Source of the DNA: Treponema sp.
GTDB taxonomy: Bacteria; Spirochaetota; Spirochaetia; Treponematales; Treponemataceae
Assembly: GCA_016293915.1 (NCBI GenBank)
Contig: JAEDCY010000043.1
Span: 1 to 20,281 of the forward strand
Length of the DNA stretch: 20,281 nt
Direction of reading: 5' to 3'
The notes under the pieces are model-generated. The model was not told the DNA's origin and did no database searches. It saw nothing but the letters and a program-made list of their open reading frames with translations. A program made the position numbers and the translations under genes. How positions within the stretch are numbered: position 1 is the stretch's first letter; each line of letters starts with the position of its first letter. This document shows, piece after piece, positions 1 to 7,238 of this stretch.

Positions 1-163
1 AGGTGGTTTCGATAAACGCGCTTCGCGCGCACTCAACCACCGCCCAAAACCACCGACTATCAGGTGGTTTCGATAAACGCGCTTCGCGCGCACTCAACCA
101 CCGCCCAAAACCACCGGCTATCAGGTGGTTTCGATACATGCGCTTCGCGCATACTCAACCACC
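1..163. repeat. Three tandem 61-bp palindromic repeats
   Basis: Three copies start at 2, 63 and 124 with a period of 61 bp. Each has a 40-bp palindromic core (GGTGGTT ... AACCACC) with an inner GC-rich hairpin, then a 21-bp spacer, absent after the third. The third copy has a perfect inner stem, ATGCGC-TTC-GCGCAT; the first two have GCGC-TTC-GCGC. The spacer contains AAACCACC, so it can also pair with the next copy's GGTGGTT. Any reading frame through this array is repeat-encoded and not a gene. It belongs to the same family as the elements at 1123, 1547 and 17649. Confidence 0.9.
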
Positions 164-171
164 GAAATTAT

Positions 172-1116
172 ATGACACTTCAAGAATTAAAATCAAAAAT
201 CATTGAAAAACTTTCCAAAACCTCACCTAGTCCAAAGCTTGATGCCGAGGTCTTATTATCACACTGCCTGGGCTTTTCAAAAACCGAGCTCTTACTCAAA
301 CGCGACTACGAAGTGCCAGCCGATAAAGAAGTCAGGCTGTGCGACGCCACTGCCCGCCGCGCCACAGGACTCCCCATTGCCTACATAACCGGCCACAAGG
401 AATTTTACGGCTACGACTTTATTGTGTCGCCGGACGTTTTAATTCCAAAGCCAGACACAGAAATCTTAGTGGAACACGCAGTTGACGTTATCTTATCAAA
501 AATGGATGCTCGCGGAGAAAACCTTTTGACTGTCTGTGATATGTGTACCGGAAGCGGCTGCATTGCTATTGCTGTGGCTAAAACTTTGCTGGAAGACGAG
601 CGGGTTGCGCCTGATCAGCTTCCAAAGTTTACACTTGCCGATATCTCCGAGCCCGCACTGGACATTGCCCGCCGCAACGCCGCTGTCCTGCTCGCAGACC
701 ACTGCAGTCTCGTGCTCTCCCGCTTCAACTTTGTGCGGACTAACCTCTTCGATGCAATTTCCGAGGCAATCAAATACGACGTTATTCTTTCAAACCCGCC
801 TTACATTCCCCACACAATGGTAGATGAACTTTTACGCGACGGCCGCAGCGAACCGCGCCTGGCACTTGACGGCGACATAACACTACAAGGCGACCGCGCC
901 TTCGCGGACGACGGCAAAACAAAAGACGATGGCCTTGAAATTATTAGAAATCTGATTCCTCAGGCGCAGGCGCACTTAGCACCGCGAGGCACGGTTCTTA
1001 TGGAAACCGGGGAATACAATGCAGAAGCCGCGGCGGCGCTCGCGGCGGCAGCCGGCTTTAACACGGAGATTCACCGCGACCTCGAAGGGCAACTGAGGGT
1101 TGTTGAGATGTTTTGA
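172..1116 (+). CDS. prmC: Peptide chain release factor N5-glutamine methyltransferase (PrmC/HemK)
   Basis: This cytoplasmic enzyme transfers a methyl group from S-adenosylmethionine to the glutamine of the GGQ motif of release factors. The product is 314 aa; E. coli PrmC is about 277. An N-terminal helical domain (about 1-85) is followed by the methyltransferase domain. The SAM-binding loop is VCDMCTGSGC (121-130) and the catalytic NPPY motif is at 208-211, followed by IP. An insertion of about 18 residues lies between ALDGD and DDGLEII (about 236-253). The ATG at 172 is chosen because the family N-terminus begins here. The frame stays open upstream to 64, but that part is translated hairpin repeat. 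No Shine-Dalgarno precedes the ATG. The C-terminal region is alanine-rich with high GC. The gene stands alone on the plus strand, bounded by palindromic repeats. Confidence 0.93.
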   Translation: MTLQELKSKIIEKLSKTSPSPKLDAEVLLSHCLGFSKTELLLKRDYEVPADKEVRLCDATARRATGLPIAYITGHKEFYGYDFIVSPDVLIPKPDTEILVEHAVDVILSKMDARGENLLTVCDMCTGSGCIAIAVAKTLLEDERVAPDQLPKFTLADISEPALDIARRNAAVLLADHCSLVLSRFNFVRTNLFDAISEAIKYDVILSNPPYIPHTMVDELLRDGRSEPRLALDGDITLQGDRAFADDGKTKDDGLEIIRNLIPQAQAHLAPRGTVLMETGEYNAEAAAALAAAAGFNTEIHRDLEGQLRVVEMF

Positions 1117-1122
1117 CAGTTC

Positions 1123-1215
1123 GGTGGTTGAGTGGGGCAAAGCGCTGTATCGAAACCACCCCCGAACACGTCTCAAAAGGTGATTTCGACACGCCCTTCG
1201 GGCTACTCAATCACC
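1123..1215. repeat. Two palindromic repeat elements downstream of prmC
   Basis: Element 1123-1160 starts GGTGGTTGAG and ends CGAAACCACC. Element 1179-1215 starts GGTGATTTCG and ends CTCAATCACC with an inner CCC-TTC-GGG hairpin. The two have opposite core orientation. In the second element the terminal stem carries an A:T pair where the first has G:C, a compensatory change. The first starts 6 nt after the prmC stop codon, and the second ends 15 nt before the stop codon of the convergent small gene. Confidence 0.85.
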
Positions 1216-1230
1216 AGACGCGAAATTACA

Positions 1231-1527
1231 CTAAAATTCTTCAGCCTTTGTAAAGAAGAGACTTATACCTTCGTTCGGAAAGCGATTTTTTACAGCTTCC
1301 ACAACTTCCTTCACCTTCAGAGCCGCTTCCTTTTCAACATAAGAAAAAAGCACAAAGTTCATTTCCGGCCACACAGTGTCGCCGAGTTTTTTTGTACGGC
1401 CACCGCGGCCGTGAATTTCCGGTATGACAGTATATTCAATCGAAGGAATTGCCTCTTCCAGGCGTTCGATAATATCTTCCTCAACCGACTGGTTTGAAAT
1501 TATTTCTGCACGATATAAATCTGACAT
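1231..1527 (-). CDS. PII-like small protein associated with RND efflux (PG0541-type)
   Basis: A 98-aa soluble protein with no signal peptide. The pattern of an N-terminal beta-strand, a helix (VEEDIIERLEEAI), a central glycine/basic loop (HGRGGRTKK, about 39-47) and a C-terminal helix and strand resembles the ferredoxin-like fold of PII/GlnB regulators. From family knowledge, small proteins of the PG0541 type are encoded beside RND transporter genes, and this gene is the last one after the adaptor and permease genes. A clear Shine-Dalgarno (AAGGAG, 1534-1539) supports the ATG at 1527. The 159-nt gap from the permease gene is filled with repeats, so it may be less tightly expressed than the pump. 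Its role is unknown; a ligand-sensing regulator of the pump is an inference. Confidence 0.72.
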   Translation of the reverse strand: MSDLYRAEIISNQSVEEDIIERLEEAIPSIEYTVIPEIHGRGGRTKKLGDTVWPEMNFVLFSYVEKEAALKVKEVVEAVKNRFPNEGISLFFTKAEEF

Positions 1528-1546
1528 ATTTTTCTCCTTAGAACAT

Positions 1547-1696
1547 GGTGGTTGAGTGGCGTGAAACGCTGTATCGAAACCACCACAGAATTCTGCTCAT
1601 AATGTGATTTCGATACGCCCTTCGGGCTACTCAATCACCAGTTAGACCTTCGGGCTACTCAATCACCAGTTAGACCTTCGGGCTACTCAATCACCG
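1547..1696. repeat. Palindromic repeats plus 28-bp tandem partial copies
   Basis: Element 1547-1584 (GGTGGTT ... AACCACC) has an inner GCGT-GAA-ACGC hairpin. Element 1603-1639 (TGTGATT ... AATCACC) follows. From 1621 the segment TTCGGGCTACTCAATCACC plus AGTTAGACC is repeated with a period of exactly 28 bp (1621, 1649, 1677), the last copy incomplete. These are right-half copies of the element. The last one runs into the 3' end of the RND permease gene and supplies its stop codon. Confidence 0.85.
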
Positions 1697-4600
1697 GGGG
1701 TGGCCGGTGATTTTTTACGCATAACTAAGCTGTAAAGCACCGGAATAATCAGCAGTGTGATAAAGGTAGAAGAAATCAAACCTCCAACAACCGCAATTGC
1801 AATCGGGCGAACCATGCTCGACTGTCCGTCTGTTGCAAAACACATTGGAAGCATACCAAGAATTGTTGTAAGAGTTGTCATCAAAACCGGGCGGAAGCGA
1901 CTCTTTCCAGATTCAAAGCAGGCCTCTTTCAATTCGAGGCCGCGTCCCACAAGAATATTCGTATAGTCAACCAGGATAATACCGTTATTTACTACAATAC
2001 CAATCAGCATGATTACACCAATTGCAGTCATGAAGGAAAGAGCCTCGCCGATTATCTTATGAATCAAAATTACACCAATGATAATAAAAGGCATTGTAGC
2101 AAGGTTAATAAGCGGAGCCTTAAAGCTTTCGTAAGTTGCAGCCATTACACCAAATACCAGAAGAATTGCCATAATTGCAATCTTGGCATAAAACCCGTAC
2201 TGGTCAACTGTATCCTTCCAGGCACCCTTGTAATTGATTACTACAGAATCTGGAATAATTACATTTTCCTGAATTGCAGCCTTTATTTCCTGTTCAATTA
2301 CGTTGTCATTTTCTTCTGTAAGGTTACTTGCACGAACGTGAATAATTCGCTTCTGACTTTCGCGGCGTATAGAAACCGGGCCAAGTCCCTTTTTAATAGA
2401 AGCAAAGTTTGCAACACTTACCATACCGCCGTTTCCGCGCACATAAATGGATTCAAGATCGTTGATTGTCTTGCGGTCTTCCGGGCGGTAGGCAACTACT
2501 ACGCTGTAGTCTTTTCCGTTGCTCTTGTAGGTGCAGGCTGTAGAACCGTTGATTGCGTAGTTGATTTCGCGGGCTACGGTTGCAATATCTACGCCCATAT
2601 TGTAGGCGCGTTCACGGTCAATTACAATTTCAACCTGAGGCAAACCTTTATCCATACTTACAGAAGGCTCACTGATTTTTTTGTTAGCAGAAATTACTTC
2701 GCGGATTTCTTCTGCTGTATCAAGGGCCGCATCAATATCATCAGAAAGAAGAACAATATCAACGCTGCTTCCCATCCACTGGCCGCGGAACCCTTCACTA
2801 AAGGACAGTCTTGCATTCGGAAATTCTGAAAAATGCTTGCGAAGCTTGTTCTGCATATCCTGAGCGGAATCAATCTGTTTTGCAGTTTCCGGTAAGGCAA
2901 TTGTGATGGAACCGCGGTTTGTATTTTTTCCGCCAATCGAGGTTGTAATTGTCTTATAACCCTTACATTCCTCTTTTACATATGCTTCAAGAGCAAGAAC
3001 AGTTTCTTTTGTTTCTGAGAAAGGAGTTGCCGTAGCCATATTAATGTTCAGTTGAACCTGATCATCTCGCCCGGCCGGCATCTGATTAATCTGCATTGTA
3101 GGAATAAAGGCAAAAGAAATCACAAGAACGCCAATTGCAGCAACAATTGTTACAAGGCGATTATCCAGAGCCTTCTTCAAAAGCCTAGCATATAAATTTG
3201 TAAAGAACTGAATTACATTTTCAAAAAAGCCGTAAAGTCTCTTCAAAACAGGATTTGTAACAGGCTTTTCCTTTCTGTTTGAAAGAGGAAGGAACTTACC
3301 TGCAAGAACCGGAACCAGAAAGATTGCAACGAGCAGAGATGAAACAAGGGCAATTACAATAGTAAAGATTGCTCCTTTAAACATCTGTCCCATAAATCCT
3401 AAATCTTTTATAAAAAAAACAAATGGTATAAATACACAGATTGTTGTGAGATTACCCGAAATTACAGACATCAGCATTTCCTGAGAACCAAGAACCGCAG
3501 AAGTTCGCGGCTTAGCCCCTCGCTGCCGGTAGGTGTAGATATTATCAATCATTACGATAGACGCATCTACAATCATACCAACTCCAAGAATAAGACCTGT
3601 AAGAGTCATCATATTCAAAGTGAGTCCGAACATGCTCATTGCAAAAAGTGTAATGATGATAGAAAGCGGAATGGAAATTGAAATAATGATTGTAGATTTA
3701 AAATTCTGTAAGAAGATAAAAAGAATGATAACGGCAAGCACAAGCCCCTGCCAGGCAGATTCAATCAAAGTATTAATTGTTTCACGAATTGCATCTGTTG
3801 TATCCTGAATAATTTCCAGAGTTACATCAGGCGGAAGATTCTGCTGAGCCTGTTCAATCTTCTTATAAACATTATTTGCAACCGTTACCGAATTGGAATC
3901 AGACTGCTTTGTAACGCTTATATAAACACCCTTTTCACCATTGATAAAGGATTCCTGAGTTGTATCTCCATAACCGATTACAGCTTCACCCACATCACGC
4001 AAACGAATGCTGTAACCATTTATCGTAGTAATTACAGTATCATTAATTTCGTCAAGAGAAGTATATTCTCCAGTCGTTCGGACGATATAGTTTTTATGAC
4101 CTTCCTGAACCTTACCGCCACCAAGCTCAAGGTTCTGTTTTGAAAGAGCACTTGTAACAGTTGGAACCGTAAAGCCGTAAGCCGCCATCCTGTTCTGATC
4201 GAGTTTCACATTCACCTGGGCGGCACGTCCACCGTAAACCTCAGCTTCACCTACTCCATCGGCCTGCTCAAGAATACTGACAACATTACTTTCTGCAATC
4301 GATTTAAGGTCATCAACAGAACGGTTTCCTCGAATCAGAATTCGCATGATTTCGCCGTTATCACCGGAAAACCTGAAAATACTCGGCGTACTTGCATTGT
4401 CAGGAAGAGCGCGCTTTACACGGTCAAGCTTATCACGGATATCATTCATCGCCTGATCAAGGTTTGTACCATATTCAAATTCAAGCGAAACATTCGAAGT
4501 TCCTTCGCTGGAATTCGAAGTAAGATTTTTAAGACCATTTACGCTCATAACCGAGCTTTCAATCAATTTCGTTATTGATTTTTCAACAGATTCCGGGTCT

Positions 4601-4761
4601 GCATTCGGATAAGTTGTATAAATCGAAAGAGAGGGATTTTCTACTTCCGGCATAAGGGCAATCGCAACATTGCTCAGCGTAAAAATTCCAATCATTCCAA
4701 GCAGTGCAAAAACAATCAGAATAAGAACCGGATGTTCAAGTGTTTTTCTGCTTATACTCAT
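1687..4761 (-). CDS. RND efflux transporter permease subunit (AcrB/BesB-like)
   Basis: The inner-membrane pump exports substrates through the adaptor and the TolC-like channel. At 1024 aa it is full length for the HAE family. TM1 is at about 10-30, then a porter domain (about 40-330), a TM block (about 335-490), a second porter domain (about 560-850) and a final TM block (about 858-1015). TM4 reads GMIVDASIV, with Asp399 but Ala400 where AcrB has its second Asp (D408). TM10 reads GIVVNNGIILVDY, with Asn where AcrB has K940. The arginine-containing motif SRFRPVLMTT is kept (about 954-963). The start codon overlaps the adaptor stop (TAATG), which indicates translational coupling. The last codons (ATPGD and TGA) come from repeat sequence. 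The substrate cannot be read from the sequence; drugs, bile salts or lipids are possible. Confidence 0.93.
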   Translation of the reverse strand: MSISRKTLEHPVLILIVFALLGMIGIFTLSNVAIALMPEVENPSLSIYTTYPNADPESVEKSITKLIESSVMSVNGLKNLTSNSSEGTSNVSLEFEYGTNLDQAMNDIRDKLDRVKRALPDNASTPSIFRFSGDNGEIMRILIRGNRSVDDLKSIAESNVVSILEQADGVGEAEVYGGRAAQVNVKLDQNRMAAYGFTVPTVTSALSKQNLELGGGKVQEGHKNYIVRTTGEYTSLDEINDTVITTINGYSIRLRDVGEAVIGYGDTTQESFINGEKGVYISVTKQSDSNSVTVANNVYKKIEQAQQNLPPDVTLEIIQDTTDAIRETINTLIESAWQGLVLAVIILFIFLQNFKSTIIISISIPLSIIITLFAMSMFGLTLNMMTLTGLILGVGMIVDASIVMIDNIYTYRQRGAKPRTSAVLGSQEMLMSVISGNLTTICVFIPFVFFIKDLGFMGQMFKGAIFTIVIALVSSLLVAIFLVPVLAGKFLPLSNRKEKPVTNPVLKRLYGFFENVIQFFTNLYARLLKKALDNRLVTIVAAIGVLVISFAFIPTMQINQMPAGRDDQVQLNINMATATPFSETKETVLALEAYVKEECKGYKTITTSIGGKNTNRGSITIALPETAKQIDSAQDMQNKLRKHFSEFPNARLSFSEGFRGQWMGSSVDIVLLSDDIDAALDTAEEIREVISANKKISEPSVSMDKGLPQVEIVIDRERAYNMGVDIATVAREINYAINGSTACTYKSNGKDYSVVVAYRPEDRKTINDLESIYVRGNGGMVSVANFASIKKGLGPVSIRRESQKRIIHVRASNLTEENDNVIEQEIKAAIQENVIIPDSVVINYKGAWKDTVDQYGFYAKIAIMAILLVFGVMAATYESFKAPLINLATMPFIIIGVILIHKIIGEALSFMTAIGVIMLIGIVVNNGIILVDYTNILVGRGLELKEACFESGKSRFRPVLMTTLTTILGMLPMCFATDGQSSMVRPIAIAVVGGLISSTFITLLIIPVLYSLVMRKKSPATPGD
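1689..1716 (+). terminator. Possible plus-strand intrinsic terminator overlapping the RND 3' end
   Basis: A perfect 9-bp stem (AATCACCGG at 1689-1697 and CCGGTGATT at 1704-1712) with a 6-nt loop is followed by a T run to 1716 on the plus strand. It could stop plus-strand transcription coming through prmC from entering the pump operon antisense. On the minus strand no T run follows, so it is not a normal terminator for the pump genes. The hairpin lies partly in the last codons of the permease gene. Confidence 0.4.
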
Positions 4762-5816
4762 TATTTCTTTCCTTCTGATTTCTTATCTGCGGCAGGCTTT
4801 CCGTCTTTGCCACCTTCGGCCTTTCCACCTTCTGGTGCCGGAGGAGCCGCTTCAACAAATTCAACGTTTCCGCTGATATCACGAACTTTTGCGCCTTCAT
4901 AAAGCGAAAGCATACCCTCAAGTACAACAACTTCGCCGGCAGCAAGCCCATCAATTACCTGATAATAGCCGTCTATATTCTTTCCGCGCACAACCTTGCG
5001 TTTTGTTACAGTGCTATCCTCTTTTACAATGTAAAGATAATATTCATCACTATTTTCTACAAAAGAATCCTGGGCAATAACAGGGTATCCGCCATAATCA
5101 AGAGTAAAAAGCTTTACGCGTGCAAACATTCCGGCATTCACCTTGTCGTAGTGCTTATCAAAATTCAAAATGATTTCTTTAGTACGGGTAGAAGGGTCTA
5201 CAACCGGAGAAATACGAACAACAGAAGCAATAAACTTTTCTTCGCCATAAGCCTGAAGGGTAATTTCTGCCTTCTGACCAATTGCTATATCTGCAACATA
5301 GCGCTCAGGAACCTTTGCCGTAATCTGAAGATTATTGATATCACCAATCTTTGTGATAACAGAAGACATGCTGACCTTCTGCCCGATTTTTACAGGAGAA
5401 GTAATGATGCTTCCGTCAATCGGCGCAATAACCGGGCTCTTTGCATAATAACTTCCAGGTTCAGACGGGTCGATATAAGCAATAACGTCTCCCTGTTTTA
5501 CAGAAGAACCAAGGGAAACATGCATCTCTACAACCTTACCGCCAATCGAAGGAAAAACTTCTATAGATTTCTGGGTTTCAATTTCGCCGTTTGTATAAAC
5601 AAAATCAGTAATAGTCTGATTTTTTGCTACAGTAGTACGAACAGCTGTAGCCGTCTGAGGAGCACGACCTCCGCCAAAACCACCGAATCCACCCGCACCC
5701 CCAGCGGCGGCCTTCTTCTTTTTTGCAGAACTGTTAATTAAAAAAACTCCTCCTGCCGTAACAGCAAGAAGTACAATCACAATAATAGCTGTAGTTGAAA
5801 ATCTTTTTCTGCTCAT
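4761..5816 (-). CDS. RND efflux periplasmic adaptor (membrane fusion protein), hairpin-less
   Basis: The periplasmic adaptor links the RND permease to the outer-membrane channel. The product is 351 aa with an N-terminal membrane anchor (about 9-28), then a basic and Gly/Phe-rich linker (about 32-51). The biotinyl-lipoyl domain is split into two halves (about 84-116 and 125-158), followed by a beta-barrel domain (about 160-240) and a membrane-proximal domain to about 315. A Lys/Gly/Ala-rich tail (about 322-351) follows. Only about eight residues separate the lipoyl halves, so the alpha-helical hairpin of ordinary adaptors is missing. This is the arrangement reported for Borrelia BesA. The Shine-Dalgarno AGAGG overlaps the tolC-like stop, and its own stop overlaps the permease start, so the three genes form one operon. 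Confidence 0.92.
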   Translation of the reverse strand: MSRKRFSTTAIIVIVLLAVTAGGVFLINSSAKKKKAAAGGAGGFGGFGGGRAPQTATAVRTTVAKNQTITDFVYTNGEIETQKSIEVFPSIGGKVVEMHVSLGSSVKQGDVIAYIDPSEPGSYYAKSPVIAPIDGSIITSPVKIGQKVSMSSVITKIGDINNLQITAKVPERYVADIAIGQKAEITLQAYGEEKFIASVVRISPVVDPSTRTKEIILNFDKHYDKVNAGMFARVKLFTLDYGGYPVIAQDSFVENSDEYYLYIVKEDSTVTKRKVVRGKNIDGYYQVIDGLAAGEVVVLEGMLSLYEGAKVRDISGNVEFVEAAPPAPEGGKAEGGKDGKPAADKKSEGKK

Positions 5817-5824
5817 AAAAACCT

Positions 5825-7135
5825 CTATTTATCTTCTCCCAGAGAACCAAACGGAATCCCCAGTGTATTTTCCAGATCTAATACTGCACAAATCAAATTA
5901 TATACCTGCAGCTCTCTTTCTGTTCTGGCTTTCAAAAGCGAGTCTGAAGCATTCTGCAAAGTAAGCAGGTCGCGAGAACCATGATTATAAGCAGTAAGCG
6001 TCATATCATAAGCCTTCTGCGCAATTTCAACATTGCGGTCCAGCATATCCATCTGACTCTGCTTTTGAATAATATTTTTTATGCTGTTTTGAATTGTGAG
6101 CGAAGCCGTTGTTTTTTCGTTTTCAAGCTGAAGCTCAAGATCCGCAAGACTTGCCTTTTGATTTGCTATACTCTGCGAACCATTTGACCATGGCAAAAGC
6201 CCATCCAGCGGAATTCTTACATTAAATGAAAGAGAATGGTTTTCCTGATGATTTTTGATTCCTTCGGTTTTATCACTTCCATTCAAGCCCCAGGAATAAG
6301 AAGCAGAAAGAGATGGCCCGTAAGCAGAAAAACGAGTTGCAAGAAGAGAGTTCTTCTGCATTTCAATGCTGGCTTCCAGTTTTTTTACAGCAGGAATATC
6401 ATCTACAGACTGGGTAAGGGTAAAAGAATCCGGCGGAACTGCATCAGAAAGAGAACCTGAAAGCTCAATTTTTTCGTTTTGAGAAATTCCCAGCACCTGC
6501 TTAAAGGAAGCAATACTATTCTGATATGCAATTTCAGCAGACTCAATTGCAGGCCTCTGGCTTTCATAAGCATACTGAGACTGCAAAAGATCCAGTTCCG
6601 AAAGCTGGCCACGGTTATATTTGTCGCGGTTGTTTTCGTAGCGGAGCTTTGCTGTTTCCATATTTCGTTTCTGCAAAGCCATGCTTTCTTTTGTATAAAT
6701 CAGATTATAAAAAAGCTTGCGGACATTCAGTTCTATCTGACGAACCGCCGTCTCATACCCTGTTTTCCCGCTTTCATATCTGAGTTTTGCATCCCTGACT
6801 GCTGTAAAGAGAGAGGGCGTAAGCGTAAGACCAACCGAGGCACTTACGCCATAAGTAAATTTCGAAGAAGCCTCTTTACCAGTTACAAGACCATCCAGCG
6901 GAAGGCCAAGATTACCACTGACAGAAGCCGAAGGCCCAATCGCATTCCAGGAAGTTTTATTTTTTCGTTCAAGAGTTTCAAGAGAAAGCCTCTGCTGTTT
7001 AAGGCTTATATTATTATCTGCTGCAAGAATTACTGCTTCATCCACTGTAATTGTTCTGATTTTGTCAGCTGCTTCCTGCGCAAATAACAATGCAGACGAA
7101 GCAGCAAATGAAAATGCAATTAAAATACGTTTCAT
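5825..7135 (-). CDS. TolC-family outer membrane efflux protein (BesC-like)
   Basis: The outer-membrane channel of the pump. The product is 436 aa with a signal peptide (residues 1 to about 19, ending LLFA before QEAAD) and two outer-membrane-efflux repeats (about 28-220 and 235-430) rich in long helices. Near the C-terminus YNHGSRDLLTLQNASDSL fits the second-repeat consensus, followed by a helix ending VLDLENTLG. It is the first gene of the pump operon, 8 nt before the adaptor. A TATAAT box lies 17 nt before the ATG, and AGGAAAAA serves as ribosome site. Because the adaptor has no hairpin, this channel may contact the lipoyl domains directly; that is inference by analogy with the Borrelia pump. 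Confidence 0.9.
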   Translation of the reverse strand: MKRILIAFSFAASSALLFAQEAADKIRTITVDEAVILAADNNISLKQQRLSLETLERKNKTSWNAIGPSASVSGNLGLPLDGLVTGKEASSKFTYGVSASVGLTLTPSLFTAVRDAKLRYESGKTGYETAVRQIELNVRKLFYNLIYTKESMALQKRNMETAKLRYENNRDKYNRGQLSELDLLQSQYAYESQRPAIESAEIAYQNSIASFKQVLGISQNEKIELSGSLSDAVPPDSFTLTQSVDDIPAVKKLEASIEMQKNSLLATRFSAYGPSLSASYSWGLNGSDKTEGIKNHQENHSLSFNVRIPLDGLLPWSNGSQSIANQKASLADLELQLENEKTTASLTIQNSIKNIIQKQSQMDMLDRNVEIAQKAYDMTLTAYNHGSRDLLTLQNASDSLLKARTERELQVYNLICAVLDLENTLGIPFGSLGEDK

Positions 7136-7152
7136 ACACTTTTTCCTGTTAG

Positions 7153-7158
7153 ATTATA
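7153..7158 (-). promoter_or_regulatory. -10 box for the efflux operon
   Basis: The minus strand reads TATAAT here, 17 nt before the ATG of the TolC-like gene. No convincing -35 hexamer sits at 17 nt. The predicted transcript would have a leader of only about 10 nt. Confidence 0.45.
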
Positions 7159-7198
7159 CTAAAATAACAATTAATTTTATAGAAAATTACTGTAAATT

Positions 7199-7226
7199 TT
7201 TAGAATTATCTGTTATTTTTTATATA
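7199..7226 (+). promoter_or_regulatory. Candidate promoter of rel
   Basis: TTTAGA (7199-7204), a 16-nt spacer and TATATA (7221-7226) lie 12 nt before the rel ATG. Both hexamers match consensus at four of six positions in an AT-rich divergent region, so the call is weak. Confidence 0.3.
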
Positions 7227-7238
7227 GATGGTGACAGT

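Noticed and set aside
1..163. CRISPR-like array at the window start
   Set aside because: The units are tandem 61-bp copies with nearly identical spacers, and the same element occurs singly at other sites in the window. No cas genes are present.
64..171. N-terminal extension of PrmC
   Set aside because: The extra 36 residues are translated hairpin repeat, and the family N-terminus begins at the ATG at 172.
2059..2829. 256-aa plus-strand ORF inside the RND gene
   Set aside because: It lies opposite conserved permease codons, has Cys/Asn/Tyr-rich composition typical of antisense shadow frames, and has no ribosome site.
7062..7238. 59-residue N-terminal extension of Rel
   Set aside because: It overlaps the divergent TolC-like signal peptide region and the promoter gap, and has no family similarity. 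The ATG at 7239 fits better.
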